Positions 11,316-22,975 of a stretch of DNA of 64,000 bases are shown piece by piece (position 1 is the first letter of the stretch; every line of letters starts with the position of its first letter). The notes beneath the pieces were generated by a model. The model saw only the letters and a list, made by a program, of their open reading frames with translations. It did not search any database and had not been told where the DNA came from. The stretch comes from Metallyticus violacea (lineage: Eukaryota; Arthropoda; Insecta; Mantodea; Metallyticidae), in assembly GCA_030762175.1 (NCBI GenBank), contig CM060834.1, positions 25,594,001 to 25,658,000 on the forward strand, written 5' to 3'. The position numbers and the translations under genes are program-made.

Positions 11316-12385
11316 TAAAATGCAATTTAGATAATGTACAATTTTTAGTATATTACATATACGTGAGCCGTTTTCAGATTTTCAGCACATCACATTTCCA
11401 CTTTAGTCTCAGCGAAGTGCCATTAGCCATGCCCTTGTATTTATTATACTTATTAATGAATAAACGAAAACGCAAAAAAGCGAGTTTCTTCATGAAGGAA
11501 AGCAAGACTTATTCCCCTTTTAATTTTCGCAAATGTTAATACATACATATTTAAAAAAGATTTGTCCTTTATATAAAAATGGAGAAGGCGAGAAGAGAGT
11601 AAATAAGAAGTTAGATGGATCAGGAAAGGTGGCGCAGGGACTAGACCCTGCGGACCGCGGGCAAATAGAGGGTTCGCGACGGGCGTGACAAGTATCGGAT
11701 TTTATTTCCATACTGCAGAATCGCCAAATGCAGCTTGGAGTTACTGCAAATGTTTGGCTGTATTTGAAGGTCTTTCTTTGTTTACATATTAAATAGGATC
11801 TGGAAACTTGACCTTGACTTTCTCGAGACACCACTGTAAATGTGTCTGCTTGTACAGATTAGAAAATAATTCAAAAAGGATTCTTCACTAGCAACCCTAC
11901 AACAATTGCATTTATTTAATATTTACTATCATAGCTGTTCTTGAAAAAAATTTAATTACCATCATTAGTTAGATTGTCAATCTCCTTATGCCACAGTATA
12001 AGGGCTTATTTATTCACTGAAAGCTTTTGAAAATGAGTTTGCATTGAAAGGAATGGTGTTTAGAAGTTATTCGCCAGTGATGAACAATATTTTAACATAT
12101 TTTCCTTTATTGTGTTTTTTTTTGTATAGAAAAAACATTTTTACATTACTAATATAACCAAAGTAATCCTATAGATAGCGTTTATATTTGTATAAATATA
12201 ATTTTATATAATAAATAAATAGTAAATATATATGTATTTCTAACTGACATCTTTAAGTACTGTGCTAACCATTGAAATGTTTTTTTCATAGCTCTAAAAT
12301 AATTTCGAAGAACTACTTTAATCCAGTGGTTATTGATTATAATTTCCCCAAACTCCTTTACATGCTATAAGAAAGGAGCACACTA
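11316..12385. other. AT-rich DNA; possible tRNA-like SINE head at 11,622-11,690
   Basis: Around 11622-11690, GGTGGCGCAGGGACTAGACC followed 35 nt later by AGGGTTCGCGACGG looks like degenerate A and B boxes of a tRNA-derived SINE. No body or tail is recognised. The rest is featureless. Confidence 0.35.
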
Positions 12386-12389
12386 AAAT

Positions 12390-12582
12390 CCTAAGTATGG
12401 CTTCCTTCGGAAGGGAAGTAAAGTCGTGGGTCCCTTGTCGTACATTTACGGCACGATAAAGAACCTCAAGCCTGAAAGAAGAGGCCTCTGAGCAAAATTT
12501 ATCGTACGTTTCACGCCCTGAATAGAGTGGGACGCTGATGACCTGAGATATTAAAGAGCGTCCGTAAATAAATCAAATGAAC
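12390..12582 (+). mobile_element. SINE2 copy, 5' truncated
   Basis: Contains the SINE2 body: atggcttccttcggaaggga, gggtcccttgtcgtacattt, ctcaagcctgaaagaagagg, gggacgctgatgacctgaga and the 3' end gagcgtccgtaaataaat. The tRNA-like head present in the copies at 48.96 and 54.82 kb is missing. Confidence 0.9.
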
Positions 12583-13545
12583 AGAGATTTATGTCACTGA
12601 ACATCTCCTTCAAAAGTATTTAGGTGGTGCTGAACTTTTAACTAACCTGTATATTTAGGTTAAATATTTCTAAACTCATTATTATCAATAAATTATGTAT
12701 ACTTTGGCATCTGTAGTACCTGTAGACATTTGAACGGCGACTTTCTAAACGAAGTGCACTTTAGTTTGGAAAATTCAACAATCGATTGCAGTAAGAATTA
12801 AAAATAATGGTATGTGTATTTTGGGAAACTTAGTCAATAAAATATCTTATAAGTTTCCAAAGAAGATTTACAGATCAAGTTTAAAGTGAAACACATCTAT
12901 TTACACAGTATTCGAACTTTAAAATATAGGAAAGCGGCAGCCTGTTCCAATATTATCCATCAAAGACCCCTATATCAATCGCTTGAGCATTGTATGGATT
13001 CTACTATTTCTGTATAATACTATCACTAGGTATCGTAATCCTAAAACACTTAACGTCAAGTTAGGCACACTTAAACACAGGCTATAAGTCACTACCCGGC
13101 AAATAAACAAGGACTGATAAATTACAGGCTAAGGGAAGATGAAGGCTTGTAGTTGGTGACGTTTCGTACCTCCCCTCCCCCACCTGTTCTTTACAGTCCA
13201 ATACAAAACTTAACTGAATTCCGCTTTAAGTGTTTAGAAATTCTGATGCTTATTTATAGCAATGTAAGGTTACTTCCTTACACTTTTCACGGTCTGTTTG
13301 CAACTACCGACTTCAATAAAGCGATTTCTGAAAAGCGGGGACCTATTATAACACGATTATGGATAGCACAGCAATTTCTACGGTTTAATAAGGGTTCTTT
13401 TCTTAAACCTACGGGGTTTAAATGGAAAAAAAAAAAGCCTCTAAAAAGTTATTTGCAATAGAAGGAATATTTTAATAAAAAATAACAGAAGAAATTCTTA
13501 CTTATTATTCGGCACAATAGTCTGATAGCCGAACAAACTTCTGCC
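12583..13545. other. AT-rich DNA, no gene recognised
   Basis: An open frame of 102 codons at 13153-13461 (+) begins in a C-rich patch. It has no recognised homology and no splice context, so I treat it as chance. Confidence 0.45.
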
Positions 13546-13559
13546 CACGATGACATGAC

Positions 13560-14095
13560 GTTATGAGAATGAAAATGAAACTTTTCTTCACAGCATTATG
13601 ACAGGAGATAAAACATGGATACGCCATTATGAGCCAGGTGGGAAATGTCATTCAATGGAACATAGGCACAAAGCCTCGTGCCTAAAATATTACACAAAAA
13701 AAAAAGTTAAAAAAAAGTAAAATTGCGAAAATTCGACAATGAAAATAATGTTATCAGTTTTTCAAAAAGCAGATGTCATTATCTACATTGCTTTCCTAGA
13801 GCATGGGATAACAATCAGATTGGATATTTCCATTATGATGCTGCAAATATTTAAGGAGCATTCCAAACGGTAAAAATTTCCTGCAACATGATAATGCTAT
13901 TTCACATGCTACCATAGCAACATTGCACTATCATACACTGCGCTATTGAATATCACACAGCATAGAGCACAAACTTTGGGCTTTAATATTTTGCTTTTTT
14001 CCCAGTTTATGTATGAGAAAAGGGTTGGAGAAACAGAGGATGGACTCTTCCATGACAACAATACCAAATTAATTCAATGTTGGCAGTAGTGTATT
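13560..14095 (+). pseudogene. mariner transposase relic
   Basis: Plus-strand frames give MTGDKTWIRHYEPGGKCHSM near 13595-13655. This is the mariner TGDETW(I/V)xHYEPETKxQSMEW block with the first catalytic Asp retained. FLEHGIT lies near 13795-13815. HDNAISHATIATL lies near 13888-13930, corresponding to HDNARPH with the second Asp. At least three frame changes and an A-rich insertion inactivate it. N- and C-terminal ends are not discernible. Confidence 0.75.
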
Positions 14096-15205
14096 TAGTT
14101 ACCTAGTTGAAGTCATTTATTTCCATTAAATTTCGTATAATATTAAAAACAACAACAACACCCACAAGGGAACTGTTTTGATGAAACCTTGAATCACAAT
14201 CAAATAACATATCCTAAATATAATTTAGGAGTAATTAGAAGTGCGGGCCGCTATTACTTGAGCCGGCAGTCTCGATTTTCCCCTACTGCTGTCGACTCCA
14301 CCTACAACGATTCTGGTGGTGGAAATGCCTCAGCTGCCGTAGATTGCGTGTTATTATTCCTCGTTCCAAATAGGAATAATAAGAATCCCAGGTAGTTGAG
14401 CTTGTTTTCTTGATCCTAGATCAACGGGGAGAAGATTGGGGTGAAGAATAACCGAGAAATAAATGGGAAATAAATGGTAAGCACAGTTTATTCGTTGTTT
14501 GTTCCTAAATGCCTTTCCGTTCACTAATAAGACGAGAAATGTCTGAACGTTACTTCACTTAATTTTTACCAACTGATTTATTTACACCAACAGTTAAGTC
14601 ACTTTTGATCTTGCGACGGCTTTTATCACAGTAGTCTGAATTGTATTTCCTTCTGAATGGGTACTTTTATTTGCTAAACCTCGCATGTGGTCTTTGTCAA
14701 GATTATATGCTGTTTTCTACTAACGAAGATTCACTCAAAATAGCGCGGTTTAACACGAGCTGAGAGTTGTCACAGTTTACAAGATTACTTTACACTCACA
14801 TAGGCTCTAGCTTCCGAAACTGACTGTATAATAACGGCCTGCAGCATCTGAAACCAGACTTGGAATTATGGTCTGTCGCCTCTGGGTCTGTACTTGAAGT
14901 GTCGGTCTGTCGCCTCTGAAAACTAAACGTGGAATGTAATGCATGAGGCTCGAAATTGCCTCTTTAAACTTCTACAACTTTTACTTGAATCCCGTCCTGG
15001 CAACGGATTTTCATACAGCTTTTCTAATTCGAGCTGAAATAAATCCTCTGTAACTCGTTTGCCTATAGCTGGGCCTTTTAAATCCCAGACGGTTTAAGCT
15101 CTTTAAATGTTCACCGTTGTTTACAGCAACCATGTATATATAACTTTCACTAAGTGATCGATTTGATCCCTTTAAAAGATCGGACAATGCTTGGCTTCCG
15201 TCCTT
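14096..15205. other. no gene recognised
   Basis: A short GC-richer segment lies at 14240-14345. The 15-mer ggtctgtcgcctctg is repeated near 14871 and 14904. A minus-strand open frame at 15011-15247 (78 codons) is not recognised. Confidence 0.4.
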
Positions 15206-15208
15206 CAT

Positions 15209-15367
15209 GCTAAAGGAAACCCTCGACTCTTTTGTTAAAGGCTTCATAATAACATAACGGTAGTAGGCACAGCTATCTTACACAAGTCTGCTAAAGGAAA
15301 CCCTCGACTCTTTTGTTAAAGGCTTCATAATAACATAACGGTAGTAACAGCTATCTTACACAAGTCT
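15209..15367. repeat. recent 81-bp tandem duplication
   Basis: Unit 1 is 15209-15289 (81 bp) and unit 2 is 15290-15367 (78 bp). They are identical except for a 3-nt deletion (ggtagtaggcac versus ggtagtaac). Such high identity points to a recent duplication or possibly an assembly artefact. Confidence 0.95.
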
Positions 15368-15420
15368 AACTAGCTAAAAATACAGAAAAATAAACATTGT
15401 TATGCGTGTTCATTATATTC

Positions 15421-15440
15421 TCACACACACACACACACAC
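15421..15440. repeat. (CA)n microsatellite
   Basis: About ten CA repeats. Confidence 0.95.
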
Positions 15441-17285
15441 ATTCTTATGTGTAAGTTAATCAGTAACATTGGTAATTTTATAATTAATATATACCATAAA
15501 ATACATATTACAAGTAGAGTTAATTATATGAATTATGAGATTAATAATTCTTATAATGGAGATTATGATGGGGTTGAACGGCAACCCTGCTTCAGTGTCC
15601 TTGAGAAGATTCTGGTCTCTTACAAATCAAGTGCCACCCAAGCTTCTACATCGCTCAGCGATAATAAATATGAGAAAAATGACCGAATGCTGCTTTATAT
15701 CCTAGTTCAACACTTGGAAAAATAACTCTGGCAGGCAATGATAAATAGTACATCGCACCTGCACATTCTCATCGTTATCATCAATTTTCTGTATCACTAG
15801 GGGCTGATAGTGATTAAGTGCCGCTGCTTCGACATGCATTACCCTTTCCGAATATACAGGTGAGTGTAACAAAGTAAAATACATGCGCATCTCTTTAGGT
15901 CAAAAACTAATGGCACACGGTTGAAAAATATTGCTTACGCTTGCTAAACGGGCGCTTTGAGAACTGTAAGCAATAATCATAGATTTTCATGCTGCAGCCA
16001 TAAAGCAAAGAGGGCGGTAAAAAGTGGCGGCTGTAAAGCAAATGGACCTCCTACCTGCATTTCATCACTACAAAGAACCTTGCATACAGAGTGTAAACAT
16101 CAAAATATTATTTTCTGTTACTGCTGGTGCCAGTAATTTGATTCAATTTATTTTTCATTTCACATTAGTAACGCAAAATAACTTATAAAAACGACTCATT
16201 TACTGCAAAAAGAAAGGAAGAATAAATACATATATACTTTTTACAAGCCAATTTTAATACGCTTCGGGCAACAAGTTAATGTGTATTTTTTAAGCCATAA
16301 CAGACTAAACATGGTTTTCATGTCTTCGGGATGCAAAGTCATGAATAATATACTGTAATAAACTGTGGAGATCGGCACGCGGTATTGTAGCGGACTTCTG
16401 AGGCTGGAACGCCCGTAAAGCACTGCTACGTTATCACAGTGACGATAATGTTAAATGGTTATAGTGCACCAGAAGCCCTTAAACCTATTTATATATGAAC
16501 TAATGATGAAGCCAATGATTTCGCAGTCCTTCGAGACTTAAATCTATCTGGCATTCAGGGTAAGAAAAAATGCCAACTAAAATCATACTGAACAGCTTGA
16601 CCTATCAGGAAATAACCCAAGACATCTTAGTAATAGCAAATGCTATCAATACACCACGGAGGCGGTATAGTGTTAAGGAAAAAAAAATTAAAAAAATTAA
16701 AATCCTTAAACAAGTTTGTTACAGATAAACATTCATGTAAATATAACAAAACCACATACATAAGATCTCCCAGTGTGATTTCATTATGAAGTGACTTTGA
16801 GGTCAATCAAGATACGCTGATTGAGCATGGAAGCCAACAGAATGCCCAAAATTCATACCTGTCTTCTGTAATTAAGAGAGCTTGGAACTGTCGTCTAACG
16901 TAAATTAAGGGTGCATTGATGTTTTTCGTATCTACATTCGCTTGATACAAATACACTAGGGTGATCAAATTTATTAAGATTTTACTGTGAGTCATTTGAA
17001 ATAAATTGTTCGATGTAATCAGCTATCGGATAATCTTATTTCTGAGAATTCGCTGTGGAGGGGGTAGTGCTCTTACCAATATGCAGTTAAAACCTGCCGT
17101 AGTTACCTTCCGTTTATTCAACGTATACCGACCGATTCTAGTGGGAATGTACAAATGTTTACATGTGGTCCTATTAGGCCTTCGCCATTACCTTAAGATG
17201 ACGTTAGTGCAGCCGTGTAGGAACGGTATCTGAATACACAAAGACAGAAACAACCATGGTAAGCTGTATTTATTTTATTTTATTT
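15441..17285. other. AT-rich DNA, no gene recognised
   Basis: Short open frames on both strands (the longest runs into the duplication flank at 15402-15725) have no recognised similarity. Confidence 0.45.
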
Positions 17286-17289
17286 ATTT

Positions 17290-17556
17290 TTGTTAATATT
17301 GTTTAACGCCCGTTTTAACTACAGAGGCATCACAGGCGGTGGACACTGATGATACATGAGATGAAATGATTTATTGGGAAAGGATTTTTTATAAGGAAGG
17401 AAACATTTCAGGCTAAGTTTAGGGTACCGCCCCGGCATCTGCCATTTATGGGTACTGAGAAAAACTTGGACAAAACCTCAGTCAGGGAGGACGGTTCTGG
17501 CAGGAATCAAGCCTGGACCTCCCGCTTGCGAGTCCGCGCCTTAACGACCTCGGTCG
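17290..17556 (-). mobile_element. SINE1 copy c
   Basis: Minus-strand SINE1 with tail end at about 17290 (tgtttaacgcccg), body with ggcggtggacactgatgata and tRNA-like head reaching gccttaacgacctcgg at 17553. The outermost head is cut off where the SINE2 target site begins. Confidence 0.88.
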
Positions 17557-17815
17557 TTAATGAGTGTTTTTTTTTTTGATTGATTTATTTAAGGACGCTC
17601 TTTAACATCTCAGGTCATCAGCGTCCCATTCGACTCAGGGCGTGAAACGGCCGACAAATTTTGCTCAGAGGCCTCTCTTTCAGGCTTGAGGTTCTTTTTC
17701 GTGCCGCAAATGTACGACACGGGACCCACGGCTTTACTTCCCTTCCGAAGGAAGCCATACTTAGGATTTTTACGCCCGAAAAAATCCATCGGTCCTGGCC
17801 GGGGTTAATGAGTGT
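17556..17815 (-). mobile_element. SINE2 copy, inserted beside SINE1, with 12-bp TSD
   Basis: Minus-strand SINE2 body (17568-17803): gacgctctttaacatctcag, then the cagcgtccca, ctcaggcttgag-like, gggacccacgg and ccttccgaaggaagccatac blocks, and the B-box end ggtcctggccgggg. The direct repeat gttaatgagtgt at 17556-17567 and 17804-17815 is the target-site duplication. The 5' tRNA head is truncated within the B box, as expected from incomplete reverse transcription. Confidence 0.92.
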
Positions 17816-18096
17816 AAGCAAAGTAAAGCTAACGATAGTTACGGCTCAGGTTGAAGAGATAGAATCGTACTTTCCCCCTCATTTGATATAAGTCCAACTG
17901 GATAACACTCATCTTCGTGTTTTGTCGGCAGCATTCGGTTCAAAACTGAAGTCCTTCCTTGGCCATAGGCGAAGATATAATAAATAGGTAACAATAAATA
18001 CTGTGGTGGTAGCCCTTTAACCGCTCGTTAGGTTGCACGCACAGGCCCGTACTCTGGAAGCCGGTATCCTTTCACCACTTCTTCAATACAAGTTAA

Positions 18097-18316
18097 CCAG
18101 CACGAGTGACCGAGGTCGTTAAGGTGGGGACTCGTGAGCGGGAGACTGGGGTTCAAATTCCACCAGTTTCCAAGTGTTCTTCAATCCTCATAAATGGCAA
18201 ATGCCATCCTTTAAAAACTTTTTCCCAATATATCATTTCATTTCATGTATCATCGGTGTCCACTTCCTGGGGTGCATCAGTAGTAAAAACGGACGTTAAA
18301 CACCATTAAAAAAAGA
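18097..18316 (+). mobile_element. SINE1 copy d, diverged with internal deletion
   Basis: The head gtgaccgaggtcgttaaggt and B-box ggggttcaaattccacc are followed by cctcataaatggcaaatgcc, tcatgtatcatcggtgtcca and a 3' end cgttaaacaccattaaaaaa. The middle of the family body is deleted. Confidence 0.88.
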
Positions 18317-18589
18317 CAAGTGCATTGGGTATAAATTACATCATCAATTCAAATTGAGTGGGGGTAAATGTAGAACAAATTTTATCACCCAGTATATAAT
18401 TACATACTTCCTTTTATCTCTAACATACATGTCTTAAATAGAACTGCTGCCCTTCTCCATGTTAATGTCAACAGTGCCTTAAAGATTTTAATTCTATCCT
18501 TTAGAAGAAAAATAAACTTCCCCACATTTTTTGAATGTGTTCTCTAAGCTTTCTGGGGCTCTTTCTGCTCTTTAGTCCTATTTATTAAT

Positions 18590-19345
18590 CAGGTCTCGGT
18601 TTTAATCCTGAAATTCAGAGTGATCATCCAACCAATCCTGCTTACTCTGGGAGTGTGAATGCTGCTGTTATAATTTATTACTTTGCCGGTTTGAACCTTC
18701 GGTAGCAAGTTCTCCAACACTTCTAGATATTGTTCAGAGTTCTTCTTGGAGTCACCAACAGGAGCAGCAGATATTACATATTCTGGGCTGCCGTTGGTTT
18801 TATCTAGGCACCACTTTCATCGTCAGAAGAAAACTTTCTCTTCGGTTCTTTTATCATGCCCCAGAATTCTTTCATCCTGACAAATCCAACATGAGCAGCC
18901 TGATGCTGTCAAGATGTTTCTTTTTGGGCTGATCTTCTTGTCGTTAAATGCTTCACTGTAAGTTTGCGTGTTTCACATTAGGGAAAAGGTTGCCTTTGGA
19001 ATGCTAAACTACTGGAGCATCTTGAGCTGTCTTGTTTTGTCTACCAGATTTATGTCGAGCTGTTAATTCTTCATCTTGTTCTTCATGGAAACAACCGCTG
19101 GATCCAGTAATGCAGGCAGTCCTCTGCTCTAACTATATGAACAATAATAGGACAAATCTCTCATATGTGATTTCGGAAATTGGATCAGATTGAGTTGATA
19201 GGAACGGAGGAGGATATTTTTGTACTTCTGGCTTGCTTAGGCTGGTTATTTGTGTCCACGACTCCAGTGGGGCACATTCGGGAGGAAGGGATGTGGCCTC
19301 GAGCGGTGCTCTCTACCATGTTTTCAGAGAGAATATCCCAACGCT
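18590..19345 (-). pseudogene. coding-like degenerate sequence, unidentified
   Basis: Several minus-strand frames in series look protein-like: ARGHIPSSRMCPTGVVDTNN (near 19230-19310), HEEQDEELTARHKSGRQNKT (near 19025-19085), EFWGMIKEPKRKFSSDDES (near 18815-18875) and SKKNSEQYLEVLENLLPKVQ (near 18690-18750). They are interrupted by stops and frameshifts, and no introns are apparent. A SINE1 copy follows at the upstream end. This suggests an old processed pseudogene or a transposon open frame. I do not recognise the family. Confidence 0.3.
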
Positions 19346-19352
19346 GGTACAG

Positions 19353-19577
19353 CCACGGGTGGCCGAGGTTGTTAAGGCGCGGAGTCGTGAGCGGAAGGGA
19401 CTGGGGTTTGAAACCCACCAGGACCGTCTTTCCTGGCTGAGTTTTTTTTCCAGGTTTTCTTTGGTCCTCATAAATGGCAAATGCCGGGGAGGTACCCTAA
19501 ACTTAGGCCTGGAACGTTTCCTTTCATCAGTGTCCTTCGCCTGTGGTGCCTCTGTGGCAAAAACGGGAGTAAAATAC
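19353..19577 (+). mobile_element. SINE1 copy e
   Basis: Head cacgggtggccgaggttgtt, B-box ggggtttgaaacccacc, body cataaatggcaaatgccggg and aacttaggcctggaacgttt, and 3' part cgcctgtggtgcctctgtgg. The stretch between ggaacgtttcc and the 3' part is deleted and there is no clear poly-A tail. Confidence 0.88.
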
Positions 19578-20425
19578 TCTCATTCCGATGCTGGCGGAGT
19601 CTTCCTTCAAGGAGCTCGCGCCCCCCAGAAACAGGAGCAGAAACCTTTACAAACTACCAACCTACCTCGCATCGGCACTTTCGATCCTGTGACGTAATCA
19701 ACAGAATGGTATGGTGTGAAACGAGAGAGCGGAAGTTTCATGGAAAGCATATCCATCCCAGTCGGAAACTGCCCAACGCGAGTCCCAATTCAATCTTTAC
19801 TGCCTGACCCATTCCCAAGTGATTTCGGAGGTTACTAGCATACAGTGACGTTAAATGATGAAACAGCGATTGTCTATTTTTCCCTGCTTACAGTTTATTT
19901 GAGACAAAGTCGAACCTGCTCACCAACAGTATCTCCCTCTAATACCCGACCCGGAAATCATTTGAACATGAGTGTAAGTTAACAGCCCTGCCCGAAACAC
20001 CTGACAGCGTGAAAACTACGTACAGCGGAGAAGTAAGCAAATCACTACCAATGTTCCCTGCTGCAAAAACGCTCTCACACCAACATTACTGATCGACCTC
20101 ACGATACCGGATAACAAACATGGAGTTGTCGAATTCCAGTACACGGCAAAGCTTGGCACATCATCTGGTTGACCGATCGCATTCCGCATTTCATCAATAA
20201 TACTGAATGCCGTTTTACAGGTAGCGCCAAAACATTAAAGACATAGCTTACAAAGCATACATGCAGGATATAAGCACTTAGGACTAGCTACTTGTAACTC
20301 TGTGGCAGAAATGTAATTGCGAGTATTTACATTTTTAAAAATATGAAAATGATTATGTGATTAGTATACCTTTGCATATAGATTGTAAAATTTATAAAAA
20401 AAAATAGAACAGATAGTCATAGATA
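19578..20425. other. no gene recognised
   Basis: A GC-balanced stretch at 19580-19810 has open frames on the plus strand that overlap the SINE1. The continuation is not recognised. Confidence 0.4.
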
Positions 20426-20429
20426 CAGT

Positions 20430-21200
20430 GTGTCCGGGAAATCTGTATATCCCTTATACGCTATATATTAATATAATGTATTCAATAAAAATGAATTTAC
20501 CGATTTAGTAATGAACTTATGGCTATTTTTCCAAGGGATCCGTATGTGTCCCATCATGTTGATCACTTGCGCCTCCAAGTTTTTTGTGACTTTTTTTCCA
20601 AAACTGCAGGTGCGATCGTATCGAAGGCATCCCGTACTTTTGTTGAAGTTCAACGTTATTTCTATAGCGACATGTGGCTACCTTCATCCTGATAATATCC
20701 CCACAATGAGTTATCAGGTGTAGACAGGGCAGGACTACGTGGAAGTGGTGCTGGAGATATTAGAAGCTCACTTCCAATTCAGTGTCCAGGAAATGTATCG
20801 TTTAACAAATTACGAACGATAAGAGCAAAGTGTGCTGAAGCTCCGTCTTGCTGTATCCACAACTCTTCCATTAGTGCTCTATCTTCCAGTTGGGGGATAA
20901 GCCAATTTGTGAATATGATACAGCATCCACAGGTCCATAAAATACGCTCCAGAGAGATACAGTGATGTCATTCCTGTCTGCATCATAACAAATGGTGGGT
21001 TGTATTCAAGTTCGAAGTGAAATTAGGGTTTTCCTTCGACGCAAAAACCACATTTCTCTTTCTGTTCTGCGATATATGGCACACTCATCTGTCAACATAA
21101 CGTTGGATCTTGATATGTCGTTTGAAATGTTGCTATAAGAGACCGACATGCATCAAGAGCATGTTCATACCTGCGTCAGAGAGCTCGGAAGAAGGCGTCA
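20430..21200 (-). pseudogene. IS630/Tc-type (DDE_3) transposase relic
   Basis: The minus strand reads VMLTDECAIYRRTE (near 21090, the TDE block with first catalytic Asp). It continues with SLWSVFYGPVDAVSYS near 20940, then LWIQQDGASAHFALIVRNLL near 20830 with the second Asp (QQDGAxAH), PGH near 20790, and the SPALSTPDNSLWGYYQDEG stretch near 20710. That last stretch corresponds to WPPRSPDLxPCDFFLWGYLK. The tail VRDAFDTIAPAVLEKKSQ follows. Stops and frameshifts are frequent. The plus-strand start cagtgtgtccgggaaatctg near 20430 probably marks the transposon end. Confidence 0.8.
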
Positions 21201-22030
21201 CCTTTAAGTCCTTCATGCAACTTTATATCAATCTTTATATTTAAGTTGATATTTAATGTAAAAGTATAATAGCAAAGCCCTTAATAACTTTAAGAGTGTA
21301 TTGATCTCACACCGGTTTTATTTCGTTAAAATATCAAGTGCAAAACAACGTCTTATAAACACTTGTTAGCATTACACAATTATTTCCGAAATTTCAATAG
21401 AATTTTAAGTGTAAAATCATGTTATTTACACGAGGTTTAGTTTTGCGCAGGCATTATTTAAATTTTGTCGCACCTTTCTTGTACTTTCTGCACTGTCTCA
21501 CTCTTGCACGCTTCAGAATAAGTCAGAGCATATTTGTTTTAGCGCCTGCACTATTGGCTTCTTTCTCCGGTCACAATACTCAACATACAGAGCGCCCTCA
21601 GCTGTCTGCTTGCGAGCAGACAGAAGGAATTTGGATGCCGAGTAAGGCAGTTATTCTTTCGGAATTTTAGCATGTGATCAATTTGTAAGCCTGAAATTAG
21701 AACAATCTCATGATGTATGTTCGCCCATGTTATTTGTAGGTTACTACCATGCTACTTTTCAACCCAAAGAGTAATGCTAATTTTATTTAAAGTAGGTATT
21801 TACCTTCCTTCAGAAAAAATCGATTCATTAAATAATGGCTGTCATCAAAATAATCATCGATCGAAAGAAACAAAATAATAATTATTTCTCATTTGATTAT
21901 CCCATAATTAGCTGCGACTACATTTAGTGTATTAGGAAGATAAGGTGGGCAAGGGAAGTCTCTGGCTAGACAGAATATAATATATAACTGTACTTACATT
22001 TTTTTTAAAGATTTCTGAGCTGATTTTTTT

Positions 22031-22069
<39 letters not shown>

Positions 22070-22435
22070 ATTATGAATTTCTCTCGTTTAATACCCTGTA
22101 ATTATAAATTTAATCTTCTTATTAATGGAATCAGTTTTTTTTGTCCGACATGACGGAGGGAGGTGAATGGTTATTCATTAATATTTGTATATATGTAATT
22201 CTGTTTTTTTTTTGTATGTTTGTTTTTTCTGCTTTCTCGGGATTTCACATATGTAAATAGGAGCACGAGGGTGAACGGGTTAAGTATGTAATTTAAGTAC
22301 TTGCAAGTCATTATTGAAATAAATACACTTGCTTCTACTTGGTTTTCTTGTAAAATAAAACGTAAAATAGAATGGAAGGCACTGCTTTTTGACTTCCCCA
22401 AATACATCACATTATTGAATTTTTTGAAAATTTTA
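21201..22435. other. AT-rich DNA with (TA)n at 22,036-22,065
   Basis: Contains about 30 bp of TA repeats. The segment 21480-21660 may still belong to the transposon whose relic lies at 20.4-21.2 kb. No other feature was seen. Confidence 0.45.
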
Positions 22436-22436
22436 A

Positions 22437-22975
22437 GCAAAATACGCCAAGGGGTCTACACCTATCTCGCGTAGGTGTATCTCCTCGCGATTACGGAAAT
22501 TTCAATACAATTATAATTTTATATTAGCCGTTTAATTGTAAACATGTAATAAAATACAAACTTTCCTCCTTGATTGTATCAGACCCCAGTCCCCGGTTCA
22601 TCAGCAGTAGCCTACTGAATTCCAGGCAACTAGAACCCGGGGAACTAAAATAAATTATTTCAATTACTCTACCTACACCATTATTTTATCAGCTAGCTAC
22701 ATTCTCTACAACTTACTAATTCCTATTTTTCTCAAACATCTACTATAGTGAAATTTGAAATTTATAAGGTGCTAAGAAAATTTTAAATACAAACTACAAT
22801 GGGGCCTCCACATATCTTTAGGCGTAACCCCTCACAATTATAATTGTTGATATAATGATACATTTGTACTAACATCTTTAACTAAATTCTAAATAGTTAA
22901 ACATTGATTGCGTCAGTTTCCAGTTCCCCGTTCAACAGCCCCCTTATACTAAAGAATTTGCCGGAGAATCGTCTT
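22437..22975. repeat. diverged tandem pair, period about 355 bp
   Basis: The blocks ggggtctacacctatc...gcgtaggtgtatctcctcgc and gattgtatcagaccccagtc (22450-22600) recur in altered form as ggggcctccacatatc...ggcgtaacccctcacaa and gattgcgtcagtttccagtt (22800-22945), in the same orientation. Sequence between the blocks is AT-rich in both. It is probably an old tandem duplication. Confidence 0.6.
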
